NCBI GenBank assembly: GCA_963790245.1
Contig: CAWBNP010000002.1
Location: forward strand, 868,001 to 932,000
Direction of reading: 5' to 3'
Source of the DNA: JACCVG01 sp963790245
GTDB taxonomy: Bacteria; Actinomycetota; Thermoleophilia; Solirubrobacterales; Thermoleophilaceae
DNA length: 64,000 bases
Shown: piece by piece, positions 1 to 11,214 of the stretch
Position numbering within the stretch: position 1 is the stretch's first letter
How the letters are laid out: the number at the start of each line of letters is the position of its first letter
Notes under the pieces: model-generated
What the model was told of the DNA's origin: nothing
Databases searched by the model: none
The model's input: only the letters and a program-made list of their open reading frames with translations
Translations under genes and position numbers: made by a program

Positions 1-71
1 TTCTCCTTGAGGTGGGGGAACCGCGGCGAACGATAGCGACGGAACCCGGCTTGCCGAGCTCAGCGATGCTC

Positions 72-77
72 TAGCCT
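72..77 (+). promoter_or_regulatory. -10 hexamer TAGCCT, leaderless type
   Basis: TAGCCT lies 7 nt before the GTG start of the protease gene, so transcription would begin at or next to the start codon. No good -35 is seen. The same geometry recurs at about 20 genes in this window. Confidence 0.45.
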
Positions 78-84
78 CCGACTG

Positions 85-882
85 GTGCGGTTGCTCACAT
101 CACTGGCGCTGGCCATCGGGCTGCTCGCCGTTCCGACGTCGATCGCAACCGCCGGGGAGCCGGCCCTGGGCTCGGGCGACTGCCAGCTGATCGAGGTTCC
201 GACCGCCGCTCCGTTCGGCGCCGGCGTCTGCCCCGGCGTGCGGCCTGGAGCCCTGCTGGAGACACCGACCGGCTTCTGCACGATGAATTTCGGCTTCCGC
301 GGCCGTAAGGGCGCTCGCTACATCGGGACCGCCGGCCACTGCATCATCAGCGAGGAAACCGGCGGCGAGCGGACGTGGCGCGGAAAGCAGCGCGGCCCGA
401 TCGCGAAGGACTCCCTGGGTAACCCGATCGGCCGGTTCGCCTATGGCGTTCTCGAGCTCGAGGGCGAGAAGGACTTCGCGCTGATCAAGCTGTTCAAGAA
501 CGCGAAGCTCAACCCCTCGGTCTGCCATTTCGGAGGTCCGACGACGATCAACCGCTCGACGAGCACGAGGACAACCGCGCTGAGCCTGTTCGGGAACGGC
601 CTGCTGCTTGGCGAGGTCGTGCCCGCGCGCACGTTCATCGCCAACGGGCTGCCCGACCCCGATTTCGTCAGCGCGACCGGTGCCGCGCTCCCGGGCGACT
701 CCGGCGGACCGGTGACCGACGAGCAGGGCAGAGCCGTAGGCGTACTGGTCAGCTTCGGAGCGTTCCTCGGCGGCTCCGACAGCGGCGTCATCGGGATCAC
801 CCGCATCGGCCCGCAGATCGAGCGCGCGCAACAGCAGCTGCGCCTCAAGCGGCTTGCGCTGCTCTCCGCCCGTCCCCGGTAG
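85..882 (+). CDS. Secreted trypsin-like serine protease
   Basis: A 265-residue chymotrypsin-fold (S1 type) protease. The triad is visible: His85 in GTAGHC, Asp130 in DFALI and Ser206 in PGDSGGP. The first ~23 residues form a signal peptide (hydrophobic run LALAIGLLAV, then ATA), so it acts outside the cytoplasmic membrane. Cysteines at about 33, 49, 65, 86 and 147 could form disulfides. The start is GTG; a TAGCCT hexamer ends 8 nt upstream, which fits a leaderless transcript. The gene converges on acsA, with only 6 bases between the stops. The family assignment is solid; the substrate is unknown. Confidence 0.85.
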   Translation: MRLLTSLALAIGLLAVPTSIATAGEPALGSGDCQLIEVPTAAPFGAGVCPGVRPGALLETPTGFCTMNFGFRGRKGARYIGTAGHCIISEETGGERTWRGKQRGPIAKDSLGNPIGRFAYGVLELEGEKDFALIKLFKNAKLNPSVCHFGGPTTINRSTSTRTTALSLFGNGLLLGEVVPARTFIANGLPDPDFVSATGAALPGDSGGPVTDEQGRAVGVLVSFGAFLGGSDSGVIGITRIGPQIERAQQQLRLKRLALLSARPR

Positions 883-888
883 CGACCT

Positions 889-2883
<1,995 letters not shown>

Positions 2884-2925
2884 CGTGTCCTCCTGGTGGT
2901 TCAAGGGTCGCCTCCGCAGGAATTA

Positions 2926-4487
<1,562 letters not shown>

Positions 4488-4491
<4 letters not shown>

Positions 4492-4868
4492 GACGGGCCC
4501 CCCTCGGTCCGAGCCACTTCTCGGGCGCGCGCCGCAGCCTTCTCGGCCAGCGGATCGAAGACCCGCTCGGCGCGGCGGATGTACGCATAGCCGAGCCCCC
4601 ACACCATCAGGAACTGCGAGAGAGCCAGCAGGTATCCGACTGTCAGCCCCTCGTAGACGGAGATCCCCATGAACTCGGGCGCGTAACCCGCGAGAATGAT
4701 GAATCCGAAGTACCAGGCTAGGAAGAAGATCGTCGCCGGGAGGACGAAAGCCCGCTTGCGGCGTCTCAACTCGGCGAACTCGGCCGAGCGCTCGGCGGCT
4801 AGCCAGTCAACGGGCCTCTCAGAGCCCGGTGCAGAGCTTGGGGAATCGCGACCTGGATCGGCCATCAT
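4488..4868 (-). CDS. DUF485 membrane protein, symporter partner
   Basis: A 126-residue protein of the DUF485 (YjcH) family. Two hydrophobic helices are visible, around residues 45-65 (FVLPATIFFLAWYFGFII) and 80-105. A charged N-terminus and a basic/acidic C-terminal tail flank them. DUF485 proteins are almost always encoded directly before ActP-type symporters; their precise role is not settled. The start is the first of two adjacent ATGs, preceded by a GGAGAGAGG-type ribosome-binding site. The 3' end overlaps actP as ATGA. Longer open sequence upstream lacks a start signal and runs into the divergent pepA region. Confidence 0.85.
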
Positions 4869-4963
4869 GGTTCCTCTCTCCGGTTTCCTCGGCGGAGAAC
4901 CGCCGCTCAGGCTGGCGGTACCCGCAGCCCGGCGTGGGAAAACTCCTTGGACGATCTTCGGCC

Positions 4964-4969
4964 TAGACT
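4964..4969 (+). promoter_or_regulatory. -10 hexamer TAGACT before pepA
   Basis: TAGACT is separated from the pepA ATG by 6 nt and no ribosome-binding site is present, which suggests a leaderless mRNA. Confidence 0.5.
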
Positions 4970-4975
4970 GCGCCG

Positions 4976-6418
4976 ATGCCGCCGACCAACTCGATCGCAG
5001 TGAGGAGCCGCGCCGGCGCCCCCGAGGACACCGGCGCTGACACGCGCGTGGTGGGCCTGTTCGACGGTGAGACGCTCGAGACAACGACGGCTGCGGCGCT
5101 CGTCGCCTCCGGCGAGGCGCAGTCCGGATTCAAGAAGTTGGCCCTGACTCACGAGGATGGGCGACGGGTGATCGTCGTCGGGCTCGGCGAGCGCGATGAG
5201 TTCACCGCCGAGCGTGCGCGCGTAGCCGCTGCGACGGTCGCCTCGCGAGCAAAGGAACTCGGTTGCTCGGCGCTGTCGTGGGCTGCGCCGGAGGGCGAGG
5301 GCGTCGCCGGCGCGATCGTCGAGGGCACGCTGCTCGCGCTCTATGAATTCGACCGTTTCAAGTCGAGCGGCGCCGAGGACGGGGGCGGAGCATCGATCGG
5401 CGAGCTCGAGGTCGTCGCCGATCGGGAACTCGCGGACGAGGTCGCAGCCGCGCGGACGGCCGCAGTCGCCCAGAACGCCGCCCGTGACCTCCAGAACCTG
5501 CCGGCCAACATCGCGACCCCCGACTTCCTCTCTGATCGCGCGCGGGAAATCGCGGCTGAGCACGCTTCGGTCGAGGTCGAGATCCTCGGCCCCGAGGAAA
5601 TCCAAAGCCTTGGGATGGGCGCGTTCGCCGCCGTCGCCCAGGGCTCTTGCGTCGAACCACGACTGATCGTGTTGCGCTACGAAGGCGGCGGCTCGGGCGG
5701 CCACCTCGGGTTCGTCGGGAAAGCTGTGACCTTCGACACCGGCGGCATCTCGATCAAGCCGAGCGCGAAGATGCAGGAAATGAAGTTCGACATGTCCGGC
5801 GGCGCGGCCGTGATCGAATCGATCGGCGCGATCGCCGCTCTCGGTGTCGAAGCCACGATCACCGCGGTCGTGCCGTCGACCGAGAACATGCCGAGCGGCC
5901 GAGCGGTCAAACCCGGCGACATCGTCACGGCGATGAACGGGACCACGATCGAGGTCAACAACACCGACGCCGAGGGCCGGCTGATCCTCGCCGACGCGCT
6001 CTGTTATGCCGTCGACCAGGGTTGCGACCGGATCGTCGACCTCGCGACGCTGACCGGCGCGATCATCGTTGCGCTCGGATCGACCTACGCGGGCTTGTTC
6101 TCGAACGACGACCGGTGGTACGGAACGGTCGAGGCCGCGTGCACGCTGACCGGTGAGCTCGGCTGGCGGCTGCCATTGCACCCCGAGTACTTCGATTTGA
6201 CCAAGGGCCAGTACGCCGACCTCACCAACGCCTCGGACGCGCGCAAGGCGATGTCGAGCTACGCCGCCGAATTCCTGCGCCAGTTCGTCGGTGAGACGCC
6301 CTGGGTGCACATGGACATCGCGGGCACCGCCTGGGGGCTCGGGCGCAACTACGTCGGTTCGGGCGCGAGCGGGTTCGGGGTCCGGACCCTGATCGAACTC
6401 GCGCGCTCCGCAGGCTGA
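4976..6418 (+). CDS. pepA: Leucyl aminopeptidase (M17 family)
   Basis: Cytosolic metallo-aminopeptidase of 480 residues that removes N-terminal amino acids from peptides. The C-terminal catalytic domain has the M17 hallmarks: GKAVTFDTGGIS (metal and catalytic Lys), KFDMSGGAAV, and the signature NTDAEGRL with its metal-binding Asp and Glu. The N-terminal domain (about residues 1-160) is less conserved, as usual. The start ATG follows a TAGACT hexamer by 6 nt. The gene is monocistronic by appearance, divergent from the acetate operon and convergent with the next gene. The family call is firm. Confidence 0.93.
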   Translation: MPPTNSIAVRSRAGAPEDTGADTRVVGLFDGETLETTTAAALVASGEAQSGFKKLALTHEDGRRVIVVGLGERDEFTAERARVAAATVASRAKELGCSALSWAAPEGEGVAGAIVEGTLLALYEFDRFKSSGAEDGGGASIGELEVVADRELADEVAAARTAAVAQNAARDLQNLPANIATPDFLSDRAREIAAEHASVEVEILGPEEIQSLGMGAFAAVAQGSCVEPRLIVLRYEGGGSGGHLGFVGKAVTFDTGGISIKPSAKMQEMKFDMSGGAAVIESIGAIAALGVEATITAVVPSTENMPSGRAVKPGDIVTAMNGTTIEVNNTDAEGRLILADALCYAVDQGCDRIVDLATLTGAIIVALGSTYAGLFSNDDRWYGTVEAACTLTGELGWRLPLHPEYFDLTKGQYADLTNASDARKAMSSYAAEFLRQFVGETPWVHMDIAGTAWGLGRNYVGSGASGFGVRTLIELARSAG

Positions 6419-6475
6419 GCCAGCTCACGCGCCCGGGCGCCCGCAAACCCGTCCCGGCCACAGCCCGACGCTCCA

Positions 6476-7612
6476 TCAGGACCGGCCGCTGAGCGGATTG
6501 TCGTAGACCTCCTTTTCCCACGGCGGCACGATCCGCTCATCCCTACGCGTATAGGCCGAGCGGTCGATCCTCTCGAGCGGGACGAGCCTCAGCCCGGCGG
6601 CGGTCGTCGACCGCTCCCGTTCGCCTGGCAGCGGCGCCCGCGGACGGAACGGCGCGCTGCGGATCGGGCTCGCGCCCGGAAAATGCCCGGCGTGGCTGCC
6701 GTAGGAGACCCTCGTCCAGCCCGACCCCTCGCCGAACCGGCCGCGACAAGGGATGTTGTTGGACCTGCACGTCTGGTAGCCGCCGTGCGAGGTCGATCGC
6801 GCCGTGGTCCGCCCACTCAGATCGATTCTCACCTGGTACCCCTCCCAATCGTCGTAGTGAAACCCGGGATAGGCCTTGCGGCCGTCGGTCAGATTCCATG
6901 CCACGGCGCGCACCGGGAGCGGCAGCTGCTGCCACAGCTTCGGTAGTTGGGCGAGGCGCGGAGCGGGGTCCTGCTCGGCGTCGTTGGCTTTGCGGATTGC
7001 CTGGTCCACGACCGACCACGGCGTCAGCTGGGGCTTGGGCAGCTTCCCGGGGAGCAGGCCGGATGCGGGCCCCGCGGAGATCCCCGCGCCGCTGATCGTG
7101 CCCACCGCTCCCTTCAGCTCGGCAAGGGAGATCCGGGTCGAGCCGATCCCCTCCCGCGCGTTGCCGATCGTCGTGCTCGAGTACGGGTAGTACATCCAGT
7201 ACTGGAGGAAGGTCTCGCCGTCTCGGCGCACGACGTGGGTGAAGACCGTCGCAGGCTCGCCCGCATCGCTGCGATGGACGTCGAGCCCGGCTCGATCGGA
7301 CGCGCGCGAGCAGGCGCGCACGCGACAATCGCGCCAGTCGACCGGCAGCGAGCGCTCCCCCGGCTCGTAGGTGATGTTCGGAGCGTGGCGGCGCAGCAGC
7401 GCGGCGTCGCTCTCGCCGTAGATCGCCACCAGGTCGGCATCTTCACCCTTGCAATCGTCGCTGACCGAGCAGGAGATCCGGTGGGCGAGAAACCCCGCAA
7501 ACGAGCGGCCGTCGATCGGCGGAGCGACGGCGACCGCCGCCCCCAGCGTCAGCGAAACAAGCAGGGTCAGCGCCGCCCACTCGACGCTCGCAGCTCCACG
7601 TTCGGCGCTCAC
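6476..7612 (-). CDS. TadE-type leader fused to Vps62-like extracellular protein
   Basis: A protein of about 378 residues. Near the N-terminus, RGAASVEWAALTLLVSLTLG looks like a TadE/TadG pseudopilin-type leader with one membrane helix. The rest is extracellular and contains FLQYWMYYPYSS and, later, FHYDDWEGYQVRI and SHGGYQ. These resemble the aromatic and Asp-Trp-Glu motifs of Vps62/DUF946-like proteins. The C-terminal 60 residues are basic and proline-rich. The start is the GTG at 7612, because TAGCTT lies 7 nt before it. No tad pilus genes are nearby. Function is unknown; the Vps62 resemblance is by eye only. Confidence 0.6.
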   Translation of the reverse strand: MSAERGAASVEWAALTLLVSLTLGAAVAVAPPIDGRSFAGFLAHRISCSVSDDCKGEDADLVAIYGESDAALLRRHAPNITYEPGERSLPVDWRDCRVRACSRASDRAGLDVHRSDAGEPATVFTHVVRRDGETFLQYWMYYPYSSTTIGNAREGIGSTRISLAELKGAVGTISGAGISAGPASGLLPGKLPKPQLTPWSVVDQAIRKANDAEQDPAPRLAQLPKLWQQLPLPVRAVAWNLTDGRKAYPGFHYDDWEGYQVRIDLSGRTTARSTSHGGYQTCRSNNIPCRGRFGEGSGWTRVSYGSHAGHFPGASPIRSAPFRPRAPLPGERERSTTAAGLRLVPLERIDRSAYTRRDERIVPPWEKEVYDNPLSGRS

Positions 7613-7619
7613 GCAGCCG

Positions 7620-7625
7620 AAGCTA
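7620..7625 (-). promoter_or_regulatory. -10 hexamer TAGCTT, leaderless type
   Basis: On the minus strand TAGCTT lies 7 nt before the GTG at 7612 and supports that start over longer open sequence upstream. Confidence 0.4.
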
Positions 7626-7727
7626 GGACGCGCCCCCGCGCAAAACAATGCGGCCTTGTAACAGCCGTGCTGTGCATGGCGCCGCGTCCGCACGGAGAAT
7701 GGAACGGCGAGCGTCAGGGACGGCTTG

Positions 7728-9701
7728 TCAGCCCGCGGCGATCATGTCAGCGGTCCTGTGGGCGAGGGACATGATCGAGATCATCGGATTGACTCCGGGC
7801 GCGGTCGGGAACGCGGAGGCATCACCGATCCAGACGCCCGCGACATCGTGGAGTTCACCGCGGCCGTCGGCCACCGACGTCTGCGGGTCAGAGCCCATCC
7901 GGCAGGCGCCCATCTGGTGCGCTGTGAAGATCGTGATGTCCTGAGGGCCGTAGGGGGCTGACTCGACGCGCTCGAGAAAGCCGGAGAAATCCTCGCCACG
8001 GGTCCAGGCCAGCCGTTTGGCATGGAGCGTGAAGATCTCCGCAGCGCCCGCTGCCTCGTGCAGCTTGCAGAGCTCAACCTGCGCCCGGACGGCCATCCGC
8101 ATGTCGACCTCGTCGCCGAGCCCCCAGCGCATCACGGCCCGGCCGAGGTCGTCGAGCACGATCTCCCCGGCGCCGTGGTCGCGTCCGACGGTGATGAACG
8201 GGGCCAGGAACCGGTAGCCCAGCATCACCTGCTTGTGGGCCGCGCCGCTCTCCCACGGGATTCCGGGGCTGAAGAAAGCGGGGTACATACCGGTCGCCTC
8301 GATCAGGAAGCCGTGGTTGTCCTCGAGCCCGGAGAAGACATCGGACACGAGCGACTGGACCTGTCCGCGAAATCCGTCGACCGGCTCGTCGTAGGTCCCG
8401 ACGACCGAGAAGGCCTGGTGCAGGCGCAGGTGTTTGCCGACCGCCGGACCGCCGATTCCGGAACGCAGCAGCAGCGCCGGGGACTCGATGCTGCCGCAGG
8501 CTACGACCACGGTCGGAGCCTCGACCGTCAGTGCGGTCGTCGTCCCGTCGGCGTGGGTGATCGTCGCTTCGACGCCGGTCGCGGCGCCGTCCTCGGTCGT
8601 GATCCGATCCGCGTGCGTCCCGACGACCGCCCGCGCCCCGTTGTCAGAGGCGTCCTGGAGCCAGGTCTTCATCGCCGAGCGCTTGCATCCACGCGGACAA
8701 CCGGCCGCACAGTAGCCGCAGAACTCGGCGTCGTCGTCGAGCGAGGCGTTGCGGACGATCGGCCGGTGCTCGTAACCCTGCGCGTCGAGGCCGGCCATCA
8801 GCCGCTGGTGGATCTGGTTCTGCTTGGTCGCTTCGGTGTTGGCGTTCAACCGCTCCATGACCGCGTCGATCCGTTCGGTGTAGGCCTCGTCCTCGAGTCC
8901 GTCGAGCCCGTGGGACGCCCACTCGGCCCGGATGTGATCCGGCGTGCGGATGCAGTTCATGTAGTTGACGACCGTCCCGCCGCCGAGCGTCGACCCGGCG
9001 AGGATCGCGATCGACCCGTCCTCGGAGGTCGCGAGTCCCCCGCCGTAGTAGAGCTCCTGGTAGCCGACCAGCTCGAGTCCCGTGAAGTCCGACTCATTTC
9101 GGTACTGGCCCATCTCCAGCACGAGCACGCTGCGGCCTTCCGCCGCCAGCCGTGCGGCGATCACCGAACCGCCGGCGCCGGACCCGACGACGCAGACGTC
9201 CGCGGTCAGCTTCGCCTCGGCGCCGCTCACCTCCTCGACGGTGATCGTCTTGGGCGCTTGCTCGGGCGTGGGCGGGGCAGCCGGCGGGCCGGGGTAGCCG
9301 ATCGCATCCCAGTTCGGGTTGGAGCCCTGTTCGTCGGGCAGGCCGTAGAAGAGGAGCAGCGTCAGACCGCGCAGCGAGGCGAGACCCTGGCAAGCGGCCG
9401 CGTCGGAGGCGGAGACGTCGTGGACCGCCTGCGTGCGGGCTTCGAGCGAGAGATCGGCGAACTCGTGGCCGGCGAGCGCGTCGAGCAGCCCGCCGACGGC
9501 TTCGAACTCCTCGCCGGTCATCGCCTCGGCGAGCGTACCCTCGACCTGCGCGGGCAGTCCCATATCCGAGGCCGAGCGCCTCATGAACGCCTTTTCCACC
9601 GGGTCGTGCGTGTCGATCTCAACCGCCGGCACGAAGGTGTCGCAGAGCGCGACCAGGGTGCGCTGGCGCTCGTCGGTCAGTGCGTTCGCCATTACCGCCA
9701 T
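7728..9701 (-). CDS. GMC-family FAD oxidoreductase with N-terminal gluconate dehydrogenase subunit 3-like domain
   Basis: A 657-residue flavoprotein. Residues ~1-140 are helical and resemble the small subunit 3 of gluconate 2-dehydrogenase. From about residue 165, VVGSGAGGSVIAARLAAEG is the FAD-binding Rossmann motif, and CGYCAAGCPRGCK mid-protein is a cysteine-rich insert. The C-terminal GMC domain ends with MGACRMG and GVNPMISIMSLAHR. This layout is typical of long-chain alcohol oxidases and related choline/cholesterol-type GMC enzymes. The ATG at 9701 is chosen because GGAGGAG precedes it by 8 nt. No twin-arginine signal is seen, so it is probably cytoplasmic or peripheral. Substrate unknown. 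Confidence 0.85.
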   Translation of the reverse strand: MAVMANALTDERQRTLVALCDTFVPAVEIDTHDPVEKAFMRRSASDMGLPAQVEGTLAEAMTGEEFEAVGGLLDALAGHEFADLSLEARTQAVHDVSASDAAACQGLASLRGLTLLLFYGLPDEQGSNPNWDAIGYPGPPAAPPTPEQAPKTITVEEVSGAEAKLTADVCVVGSGAGGSVIAARLAAEGRSVLVLEMGQYRNESDFTGLELVGYQELYYGGGLATSEDGSIAILAGSTLGGGTVVNYMNCIRTPDHIRAEWASHGLDGLEDEAYTERIDAVMERLNANTEATKQNQIHQRLMAGLDAQGYEHRPIVRNASLDDDAEFCGYCAAGCPRGCKRSAMKTWLQDASDNGARAVVGTHADRITTEDGAATGVEATITHADGTTTALTVEAPTVVVACGSIESPALLLRSGIGGPAVGKHLRLHQAFSVVGTYDEPVDGFRGQVQSLVSDVFSGLEDNHGFLIEATGMYPAFFSPGIPWESGAAHKQVMLGYRFLAPFITVGRDHGAGEIVLDDLGRAVMRWGLGDEVDMRMAVRAQVELCKLHEAAGAAEIFTLHAKRLAWTRGEDFSGFLERVESAPYGPQDITIFTAHQMGACRMGSDPQTSVADGRGELHDVAGVWIGDASAFPTAPGVNPMISIMSLAHRTADMIAAG

Positions 9702-9743
9702 GGTCTCTCCTCCGTAGCTGGGCACGCGGGCTCAGCGGCGATG

Positions 9744-11183
9744 CTACCGCCCTCTGTGTCGTTCCCGCGCGGCGTCGTACAGCGCGGTGAAGCGCGGTGC
9801 CAGGCCGGCCCACGAGAAGTTCTCGCGGATCTGCCGGTAGGCGTTCTCGGCGCGCTGGGCCCGATCCGCACGATCGTTTACCGCGGCGACGAGCGCTTCG
9901 GTCAGCGCCCGCTCGTCGTCGGGCTCGACGAGCCACCCGTTCGGCTCGCCGTCTTCGGTGTTGACGAACGACAGCGGACCGCCGCTGCGGGTCGCGATCA
10001 CCGGAACCGCGCATGCCATCGCCTCGAGAAAAACCTGGCCGAATGGCTCGTTGAACGACGGCGCGACCATCACATCAGAGCAGCCGAGCCCCCCGACGAG
10101 GTCCTCGTGGCCGCGCCAGCCGACTAGGAAGATCCCCTCTTCGCCCACTGCGCGTGCCACCGCCTGCGGATGCTCTCCCTCCCACTCGCCGGGGAACCCG
10201 CCCCAGATCACCAGCGGCGCCGGCGCGTCGAACCGCTTTCGTGCAGCGGCATAGGCGCGGATCAGCATCGGGACGCGCTTGAAGTCGAGAAACCGGCCTA
10301 CGAACAGCAAGACGGTCGCGTCGGGATCCGTGAACGGGGCGAGGTCCTCCTCCGAGTAGCGGACACTGCCCGCGACGCCCGACTCATCCCACCCCTGTGG
10401 CTGATCGACGAGCCATTCGCGCCAGCGGTCCATCCGGACCTCCGGCGCGGGGTCGGAGCGATCGAACAGCTCGGTGTCGACCCCGTTGGGAATCCATTCG
10501 ACGAGCTCCGGGTCGATCTCCAGCAGCCGGGCCGCCTCGTGGCGATCGTGGGGGGAGATGACGACGAATCCATCGCTTGCCCGGGCGACCGTACGCAGCC
10601 GCTCTGCCCAATGGGGCCCGTGGGTCCACATCTCCGGGCGCAGGTCGCCGGGGAGATCACCCGCGATGATCCGGTCGATACGGTCGATCATCTTGAGCTC
10701 GGTGCCGTGCAGATGGGTGATCCGTGGCACCTCGGGGGCGAGCCGCTCGGCGACCTCCTGCAGTGGCGTCAGGTGGTGGAGGTGGAAAACATCCGGGCGC
10801 CGGTGACTCAACGCAGCAGCGAAGAACGGTCGCCATGCTTCGACGATCCGGTCGCCGAGCTCCGGGGCGACGGCGCCGAACACGCGGTCGGGTGCACCCG
10901 CGCGATCCTCGAACGAGGGATGGAGGGGAACGCCGGCGTCCGCGATCGGATCGCCACCGGCCTCGAACGCGCCGAGCGCCTCGTCGTAGCGCGCGGGAAT
11001 GACGGCGATCTCATCGAAGAAGGTCTCCGCGTGGGTCCTCTCACCGGCGGGTCCGAGCGAACCGCAGAGCACCTCGGCCGACCATCCGGCACCGGCGAGC
11101 GCCGGGACTAGGTACTTGATCACCTGTGCCGATCCCCCGCGCGGGTAGAAGAGCAGCCCCATCGCAACGTGACCGCTCGACAT
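9744..11183 (-). CDS. Glycosyltransferase, GT-B fold (GT4-like)
   Basis: A 479-residue GT-B glycosyltransferase. The N-terminal half begins with a glycine-rich donor/acceptor loop (FYPRGGSAQVIKY). The C-terminal half carries IPNGVDTELF, LLFVGRFLDFKR and the retaining-GT signature APSFNEPFGQVFLEAMACAVPVI with its E-x7-E pair. It probably transfers a sugar from a nucleotide donor in the cytoplasm. The acceptor is not deducible. The start ATG follows TAGGCT by 7 nt. The divergent gene on the plus strand starts within 35 bases. Confidence 0.88.
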   Translation of the reverse strand: MSSGHVAMGLLFYPRGGSAQVIKYLVPALAGAGWSAEVLCGSLGPAGERTHAETFFDEIAVIPARYDEALGAFEAGGDPIADAGVPLHPSFEDRAGAPDRVFGAVAPELGDRIVEAWRPFFAAALSHRRPDVFHLHHLTPLQEVAERLAPEVPRITHLHGTELKMIDRIDRIIAGDLPGDLRPEMWTHGPHWAERLRTVARASDGFVVISPHDRHEAARLLEIDPELVEWIPNGVDTELFDRSDPAPEVRMDRWREWLVDQPQGWDESGVAGSVRYSEEDLAPFTDPDATVLLFVGRFLDFKRVPMLIRAYAAARKRFDAPAPLVIWGGFPGEWEGEHPQAVARAVGEEGIFLVGWRGHEDLVGGLGCSDVMVAPSFNEPFGQVFLEAMACAVPVIATRSGGPLSFVNTEDGEPNGWLVEPDDERALTEALVAAVNDRADRAQRAENAYRQIRENFSWAGLAPRFTALYDAARERHRGR

Positions 11184-11190
11184 GCGCTTC

Positions 11191-11196
11191 AGCCTA
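11191..11196 (-). promoter_or_regulatory. -10 hexamer TAGGCT, leaderless type
   Basis: On the minus strand TAGGCT precedes the ATG at 11183 by 7 nt; no ribosome-binding site is present. Confidence 0.45.
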
Positions 11197-11214
11197 CGCC
11201 AGAATCAATCGCGC

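Noticed and set aside
6429..6440. Palindrome GCGCCCGGGCGC after pepA.
   Set aside because: Common by chance at this GC level; no loop or U-tract to support a terminator.
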